DNA of 64,000 bases from Siphonodentalium dalli (taxonomy: Eukaryota > Mollusca > Scaphopoda > Gadilida > Siphonodentaliidae), in NCBI GenBank assembly GCA_032622095.1, contig CP136061.1:6334734-6398733 (forward strand). Direction: 5' to 3'. Position 1 is the stretch's first letter. Each line of letters starts with the position of its first letter. Made by a program: the position numbers and the translations under genes. This document shows, one piece after another, positions 57,429-64,000 of this stretch. The notes beneath the pieces are model-generated. The model was not told where the DNA came from. It searched no databases and was given only the letters and a program-made list of their open reading frames with translations.

Positions 57429-60180
57429 ATATACAAAATACTACATATATTCGTTACTGTAGTTTAGAGAGCGTCCTGCTTTATCCTTCTGCATAACGGG
57501 ACAGTCCATTAATTCCTCACATCTCTATGAAATCATTACATTCACCAGAATGTGATAAAAGCGAATATTTGGATAAATGAAGTTCTACTATACCCAAACT
57601 CTCGCATTGTAGAAATATCACGGACATGTCACTTTCGAATCAGTTAACTAATACTAAAGTTATCAATCAGAAACCATCTCAGACGGACGCACGGACAGAC
57701 ATGTTGATTACTATATTCCTCCTCCATCTATCGGGGACAATTAGATATATATATTGATGAACGGACGGACGGATGAACAAACAAGCTGATTCATGTAGGC
57801 ATATACAATTCCCACCCCACCATAATTGATTGCAGGGGTATAATAAGGTAATAATTATAATATAAATGGTACCTGAACACTCCACATTAATGCACGTATA
57901 ATCGGAAGATTAATGAGAATGCTTTAATGTCGTTCTCTTTAGCACTGCACATTTGCAGAATTCCAACATGGAAACACGACTCCAATTTGACGATTTCCCT
58001 ATATTGGATGTTCCTCACTCCGAAAATATCCGTCCCATTCTCACAAGACTTGTCCCACATGGGCAGATAAGTGGTTCAAACAAGCACATAACATGTACCG
58101 CGATCAATGAACGTTGAATCCGAAGAATAAAATGAATTTCACAGTATATTCAACAGTCACGATAAACAACAACACACAAAGCAATCCACATGGGGTATGA
58201 ACGTAACCGAACAGAAAAGAGCGTTCTCTGTAAGTACATTCCCCTGTATGGTAGAAATAATGAGCGTTTGTTTCACGTTTGCTTGTTGACAAGACTTATA
58301 TGACGGCGCACGAACCTATCAGTGGTGTTTTATTTTGTGAAAGTATAAAGGGAGTCATTTCTAATTTGGCAGACATATACTAACAGAAAGAATTGAATGT
58401 CCATTTGCAATATCCTACGGTGTATAACAATATACAAATTGTTATTACGAAAATGATGATGTTTGCATTTTTCTATGTGTTTATCGTTGTTATCGCAAAT
58501 GAAATAATTGGATATACGTCGTCTTTACGTTAGTATAAGATTACATAGTATAACTAAGCCTTGTTTGATCCCATTATTGTAATTTTTGTATTTTGTTTGG
58601 TTGTATATGAGATGCAGTGCGTTGAAGATGCGAAAGAAAATACAAAAGTGAAATGCACGCACGCAGATAGTTCATGACACACTATACACGATAAAATGAT
58701 AATTTAGCACACACCATGGGCTACAAAATTTACGAATCGGTGGGTTTATATTCAAATCCAAGTTATTTGGTTTATAATGGCTCCGATATGTACTCATACC
58801 AATATACCACTCTGGAAATGACTGTTGGAATTCGATGGGAGTTCTGTCGGTTCCCACATAGAGGAATGAGTCTGGCCCGCGAGACGGGTGTGTTCGAATC
58901 GGAGCTAGGTTCCATCCGCGGGAGGATGGGGTGGCCGGAGAAAGGAGAGAGGGGAGTGACAAATTTTTGGCGTATATATAGAAAATATATATTATATATA
59001 TAAGCGGAAATTTTGTGAAGAGTTATTTTCACTTGACTGAGAAAAAAATTATTTTCTAAGTCCAAAAGTTTAGGTTAAAATAATGAAGCCTTTTTCAAAA
59101 AGTTACTTTTCTGGTATAGGTTGGTTTGGACCCTTTTGGACTCTGGTTTCCCCAAAAGTTGACTCCGTTTCGTGTGTAGCAAAACGAGAAATTTATGAAT
59201 CGGTATTTGAATAAGACGGGATGAAGGTACAGCCGCTAGTTTGTTGAATGACACGTGAGCATGTACAACATTCGTTCATAGTTCGTGTATTATACTTTGA
59301 ATAGACAATTTCTTTGTTAACAGTTTGTTAACGGGGTTAGGTTTGAGCGGACCTTTGTCAAAATTTCCTAGTTTGGTCTTCTGTCTATGTTTAAGACGCT
59401 CACATAGACCAAATCCAGCTGTTGCGCTTCGTCTAGGAGAAGATCTGGGCACAAGCACTTTCTACACATGGACTTTATTAGTACATTTTTCGATGTGTTA
59501 TAACTTGGCCATTTCTCAACCGATTTACAAAATTCTTTTACGAGTAGCATCAGTACGTCGTATAGATACACGACAGTAAAAATGGTTGGAATCGGTGACA
59601 AATAAAAAATTGACAAATTTTGCACCCCTCCCCAGGTCAACAAATTGTTTTCGGACCTTGGTGAAAATTTCCCCGATTCGTACCCTTTCGTTAGTTAACA
59701 CGATTACGAGAACCAAATTCAGCTGCTTGACTTCTTATAGGAGAAGATCTGGGCACAAACTTTTTCCAAAATTTTGGTTTAAGGGCCATAACTCTGGTAA
59801 GCATATTGGGACATAAACCGAAATGTCTCGAGTCGCTGTAGGTCGGCAAGGTGCATATACATACCAAATTTCAATATTCTATCTTTTAAACTTTCAGAGA
59901 TATAAGGGTTACAAAATATATTAAGAAGAAGAATAAATAATAGTGAAAAATAAAAAATTGAATAACAATATACTTCCATATTAAAATATGGAAGTATAAT
60001 TATCACATGCAAATTATGTTTGTAAATACTCTGTGATGAGGGTACTCCGAGTAAAACTCACATCACGCATTGAAAATTGAAATTGTGATCGTACAAACAT
60101 TCATATCCCGATGTTCCTAATGACCACATGGATTCTCATTTTGAATATAAGCTGTCCAAGGAAGTCTGATACTATTTTTA
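57429..60180. other. Gene-free interval with a duplicated 300-bp unit
   Basis: At about 59335-59475 and 59640-59775 related sequences share TCCTAGTTTGG-like, AATTCAGCTG and GGAGAAGATCTGGGCACAA; likely one dispersed repeat twice. A small hairpin at 59970-60000 (ACTTCCATATTAAAATATGG). At 60014-60065 lies a relative of 51290-51342 (AATACTCTGxTGATGAGGGT). The overlapping frames at 58672-59065 read in three ways without any conserved family pattern. Confidence 0.5.
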
Positions 60181-60234
60181 AGCATCTTTTTGTCTGCCGA
60201 CCCAACGGGTTCGGAGGACTATTATAATCAGCCT

Positions 60235-60660
60235 GTGCGTCCGAGGTTTCCAGATGATAACTTTAGTTAGAGTGAACCAAATTAAATTAAATTTGGTATG
60301 TGGGTTTACTAGCAGAAAAGACAGGTCAAGTTCGAATTCTGGTTCCGTCCGCCAATTTTCACCAGAGTTATGTCCCCTTTTCAACTTAGAATTTGACCGT
60401 CTGTTAACATTTTTGGTTTCCGACCGATAACTCCAGTTTGGATTATTTGATCTGAACCAAAGTTGGTATGTGTCTTTCTCCCAGCAAAACACAGGTCAAG
60501 TTCGAATTCGGGTTCCGCCCGCCAATTTTCACCAGAGTTATGTCCCTTTTTTACTTAGAATTTTTGTCAATTTGAGGTTTCCGGATGATAACTATAGTAA
60601 ATGTGTACTGAATGAAATTAAATTTGGTATGTAGGTTTACTAGCACTAAAGACAGGATTT
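60235..60660. repeat. Dispersed repeat, three tandem copies
   Basis: Three consecutive copies of TTTCCxGATGATAACT, AAATTTGGTATGTxGGTTT and ACAGGTCAAGTTCGAATTC, with GCCAATTTTCACCAGAGTTA in the first two. Related to 7888-8010 and 49745-49880. Confidence 0.7.
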
Positions 60661-61073
60661 TATGCGCAAACAACGGTCGTATCAAGCCGACACTTAGATG
60701 CGGACATGAGGTCTACCGACCTTTTATTCGCTTTGTAAAAACTCGACCTAGTGTCCATGCAGGCGTCTATAAATGGCATTAGCTCAATAACTTGAACAAA
60801 TTTCAACAGATTTCTTTGATATTCGGTATATGAGACATGCTCATCAATATCTTGATCAAGTTGAAAACCAGCCTGGTCCATGCATTGTGGGTGGAATTAC
60901 GGACCTTAATTAGTTAATTTTGTTGAATAATTTTTATGGCGTTTGCTTGAAAACTTAAACAAATATCAACTGATTTTGTTTATATTCAGTACATCACAAA
61001 TATTTAAGTGCCGTCTTCATCCGCTTAACTGAAAGTTCATTAAGAGTTCAACAGTTAATATAAGCAGCTGATC

Positions 61074-61550
61074 ACGGAAACATATCTATCAAATTAATTA
61101 ACGACGGAAACATATCTATCAAATTAATTAACGACGGAAACATATCTATCAAATTAATTAACGACGGAAACATATCTATCAAATTAATTAACGACGGAAA
61201 CATTTCTATCAAATTAATTAACGACGGAAACATCTATCAAATTAATTAACGACGGAAACATATCTATCAAATTAATTAACGACGGAAACATATCTATCAA
61301 ATTAATAACGACGGAAACATATCTATCAAATTAATTAACGACGGAAACATATCTATCAAATTAATTAACGACAGAAACATATCTATCATATTAATTAACG
61401 ACGGAAACATATCTATCAAATTAATTAACGACGGAAACATATCTATCAAATGAATTAACGACGGAAACATATCTATCAAATTAATTAACGACGGAAACAT
61501 ATCTATCAAATTAATTAACGACGGAAACATATCTATCAAATTCATTAATG
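61074..61550. repeat. 30-bp minisatellite (16 units)
   Basis: Unit GACGGAAACATATCTATCAA plus ATTAATTAAC, with two shortened units near 61225 and 61300. The period is a multiple of three, so the minus strand reads as a repeated 10-residue peptide (LINLIDMFPS); this is a consequence of the repeat and not a gene. Confidence 0.95.
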
Positions 61551-61764
61551 AAATTGAAAGTTTGTAAAAACAGAATAATTAAACGGTTTTAATGAGTATG
61601 TGATATAATTCACTTGGGGAGTTGGACCAAAATAAATTGATTACCTTGTAATCAACAAGCCTCATATTAATCCCGGTAATTTCTTGTTTCTGATCAAAAT
61701 AAATACATAAATATTTACATGCAGTTTGATATGTATTAAATTACTACAACATATTTTAAGATGG

Positions 61765-62230
61765 GAGCTATCAAATGTTTTTGATATTCATTGGAAAAGT
61801 GGCCATCTTAGATTTTATTTTATATATATCTCTTCATGTTGATAATCTAGTATTACTTAGACATTTCAACTTTCCGCATTCCTAATCCATTGACTGTAAC
61901 ACTTGAAATTATTCCCTTTCCAAGTTGAGCTACAGTCATTGACACTTTCATTACTGAATACTGTTAAAAAGCATGGCTGCCAGTGGCCATCTTGGATTTT
62001 ACTCTTAGTATGACTAAATCCTTTAGCACACCTTACAGGTCACATTTCTCATCCAATCATTACCAATTGGATCTTTCGGGTGACCTCTAGATTGGAGCCT
62101 CCATTTTTTCCCAAAATTCGTAAAAAAAAAAAACATTGGCCGTCAGCAGCCATCTTGGATTTCAAATGTGAATCCTGCAGCCCACATTTATTGGAGATAT
62201 GGGAGCTATCAAATTTTAACTATGTTTTAT
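61765..62230. repeat. CCATCTTGGATTT dispersed repeat, end fragment
   Basis: It contains CCAAGTTGAGCTACAGTCAT at about 61920, CATGGCTGCCAGTGGCCATC at about 61970 and GTCAGCAGCCATCTTGGATT at about 62142, with the same order of words as 8545-8900 and the array at 52110-54260. Confidence 0.7.
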
Positions 62231-62252
62231 TAAAAACATGACAATTCTTTAA

Positions 62253-62643
62253 CCCTTTACCCAACAGAACGGCCCTGTGCCAATGCATTCTCTTATATAT
62301 GCGAGTCGACCATAGGTCGCCTCGCATATATAAGAGAATGCATATATAAGAGAATGCATTGGCTTAACATATTAAAAATGATAAAATTGTCAAAGAATGT
62401 AGAAAAAAATTATAAAAATTGTTAGGCCAATGCATTCTCTTATATATGCGAGGCGACCTATGGTCGACTCGCATATATAAGAGAATGCATTGGCACAGGG
62501 CATAACTGTAACCATCACAATGTGGTCAATGAACCGGTTCCAATGATATCCATATTTGTATGGTGTTATTGAGACAGGCCGAAGATATTTTAGGCTGTTG
62601 AAGCTTTATTTGGGCGTTTTTGGCCGGTTTGTTGGGTAAAGGG
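62253..62643. mobile_element. TTAA palindrome-pair MITE, copy 6
   Basis: TTAA at 62249-62252 and 62644-62647. Opposite orientation to the reference. The first palindrome carries a local 21-bp duplication (GAGAATGCATATATAAGAGA), and the linker is shortened. Confidence 0.85.
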
Positions 62644-62765
62644 TTAATACAAGACAACTTAGACAACAAATTCTGCAGCCGAACAATTTGAAAAGGCAAA
62701 GGCTTGTCATATACAGGTACTGGATGGTTGGATGGCTGGACAGATGGATGCATGAATACAGTAAA

Positions 62766-62796
62766 CCCCCCCCCCCAACCCCCCCCCCCCCCCCCC
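62766..62796. repeat. Poly-C tract
   Basis: Eleven C, AA, then eighteen C. Assembly length is uncertain. A frame crossing it (62526-62849) is not supported. Confidence 0.85.
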
Positions 62797-62936
62797 ATCT
62801 TTTGGGATGGGGATATAATTATGAAACTCGTTTGATAAATTTGAATCATAATTCATCTATGACGTATGAATAAAGTCATTTCATCAAAACCTATATCGTA
62901 ACATAACTCGTTGAAGATCCTCTATATATTTACTTA

Positions 62937-63405
62937 ATCAAGTCTGGAAATAGTGTGTCTGTCATTTACAGAATGAGGTCCCCAGAGTGTTAATTTATCC
63001 CACACAGCGGGTTAGCATCACCAAATTCACCCTCTGGGAACCTCATTCTGCTGAGGCCCTCAACTGCTACGAGAGACCTTGGGTCAGATTGAAGTTCCCC
63101 AGTTGAAGTAGGTGATGTTCTCCCTTTAGTCACCTTTATTCACCATTACTCATTTTATCTTCTGCAAATTATGGGATATAGAACAGAAGGGGAAAAAGTA
63201 ACTAAAACAATGTTATTTGAGATTAGAAATCGTTCCCAGAAGATGAGGCCTAAGCGATGCTACCCCGCACAACAGGCAAGCATCACCAAATTCACGACAG
63301 CAGCAATATGCATGCCTTGAAATAGTGTGTCTGTCATTTGCAGAATGAGGTTCCCAGAGGGTGAATTTTGTGATGCTACCCTGCATAGCGAATCATCAGG
63401 ATCTT
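62937..63405. mobile_element. GGTCCCC MITE, damaged copy plus a second end
   Basis: TCTGGAAATAGTGTGTCTGT and a first hairpin at 62970-63050, centre CAGATTGAAGTTCCCCAGTT at 63087, then a decayed second hairpin near 63255-63295. At 63312 a fresh end (CCTTGAAATAGTGTGTCTGT) starts another, truncated copy. Confidence 0.7.
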
Positions 63406-63586
63406 CAGTCATTTAGCAGCACATGAATCATCAGGATCTTCCAAATTTTTCTGGATTTTTTCCATGATGAATTTAATGGAGCTTTCATGATGATTGATAG
63501 CACATCAGTGCTGAAATTACGAAATTAAAAATTATGGTTGAAGTTAACCCTTTTCATGACTGGAGCTTCCTGGAATTTTGCGAAAA

Positions 63587-63773
63587 CCCTGTGCCGATGC
63601 ATCCTCTTATATATGCGAGTCTCCCATAGGGAGCCTCGCATATATAAGACAATACATATGGCCGAACAGTATTGACCTTGACCTTGTAAGCCAGTGCATT
63701 CTCTTATATATGCGAGGCTCCCTATGGGAGACTGGAATATATAAGACAATGCACTTGCACAGGATCTTTAATG
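63587..63773. mobile_element. Diverged palindrome-pair MITE
   Basis: It runs CCCTGTGCCGATGCATCCTC through two palindromes centred on CTCCCATAGGGAG to CACTTGCACAGG. The centres differ from the GTCGAC type, and a TTAACCC lies 40 bp before it (63544), so it may be an older subfamily. After it, 63774-64000 holds no supported gene. Confidence 0.65.
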
Positions 63774-64000
63774 CTGAACTAGCTGAAACGGTTAATGATC
63801 TACGATCTAATTTTGTCCCAGATCAAGACCCTTCTTCTTCTTGTCGTTCTATTTCCTCAAAGAATTTCATTTTCCTGTATTTTCCCGTTTCTTCCTTAGG
63901 AAATGGCACGAAAGCCGGGCATGGCCTTTGTCCGGGAATCTCGCACACACACCACCTCCTGAATGTGTCTCCGAAATAAGCCGGGTTTGACGCCACCGCC

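Noticed and set aside
58672-59065. Three overlapping frames of about 95 residues, and a GTTCGAATC word resembling a tRNA B box
   Set aside because: The frames overlap on both strands with no family pattern. No A box or cloverleaf could be drawn around the B-box-like word.
61297-61545. 82-residue frame of repeated LINLIDMFPS
   Set aside because: Produced by the 30-bp minisatellite, whose period is a multiple of three; no start context or conservation.

Overview
The window looks like nuclear DNA from a marine invertebrate, most likely a mollusc or another lophotrochozoan. It is AT-rich, gene-poor, intron-bearing and packed with foldback MITEs, minisatellites, a tRNA-derived SINE and dispersed repeats carrying phrases such as GGCCATCTTGGAT. 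The phylum is inferred from general repeat style and not proven. I see no bacterial operons, rRNA, convincing tRNA genes or CRISPR.

Layout. (1) 1-5739 is a 55/56-bp tandem array running off the left edge. (2) 5740-7325 ends a host gene on the + strand: decayed copies of an exon start, then the intact last exon (6800-7325) of a rabenosyn-5-like Rab-effector protein. Its stop codon lies in a small minisatellite. (3) 7326-10700 holds 3' flank and MITEs. (4) 10701-42130 is the main find. It is a single 31,430-bp block with CACTACTGCACAC inverted ends, an ATA 3-bp target duplication, and about 600 bp of AATGGCCATTAAT-type repeats inside each end. It carries a three-exon TNP2-type (CACTA/EnSpm) transposase on + (30030-37485) and a second long coding exon on - (20344-22010). 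It is inserted in a known MITE whose two halves flank it, and an uninterrupted paralogue of that site lies at about 9384. Many foldback and nested elements sit inside it. (5) 42131-51560 is dense in MITEs: TTAA-flanked palindrome-pair elements, GGTCCCC foldbacks, a SINE and a 63/53-bp minisatellite. (6) 52100-54260 is a tandem array of about 163 bp. (7) 54290-64000 is gene-poor, with a probable hAT MITE, a 30-bp minisatellite and more MITE copies.

How it fits together. The host contribution is one terminal exon. Almost everything else is transposon biology. The transposase and the minus-strand protein are transcribed away from each other inside the same element, and the terminal repeat arrays have the position and form of the subterminal binding-site clusters of plant CACTA elements. 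The transposase frame is open across all three exons, so the element may be autonomous, or may have been until recently. All repeat comparisons were made by eye; no search was run.
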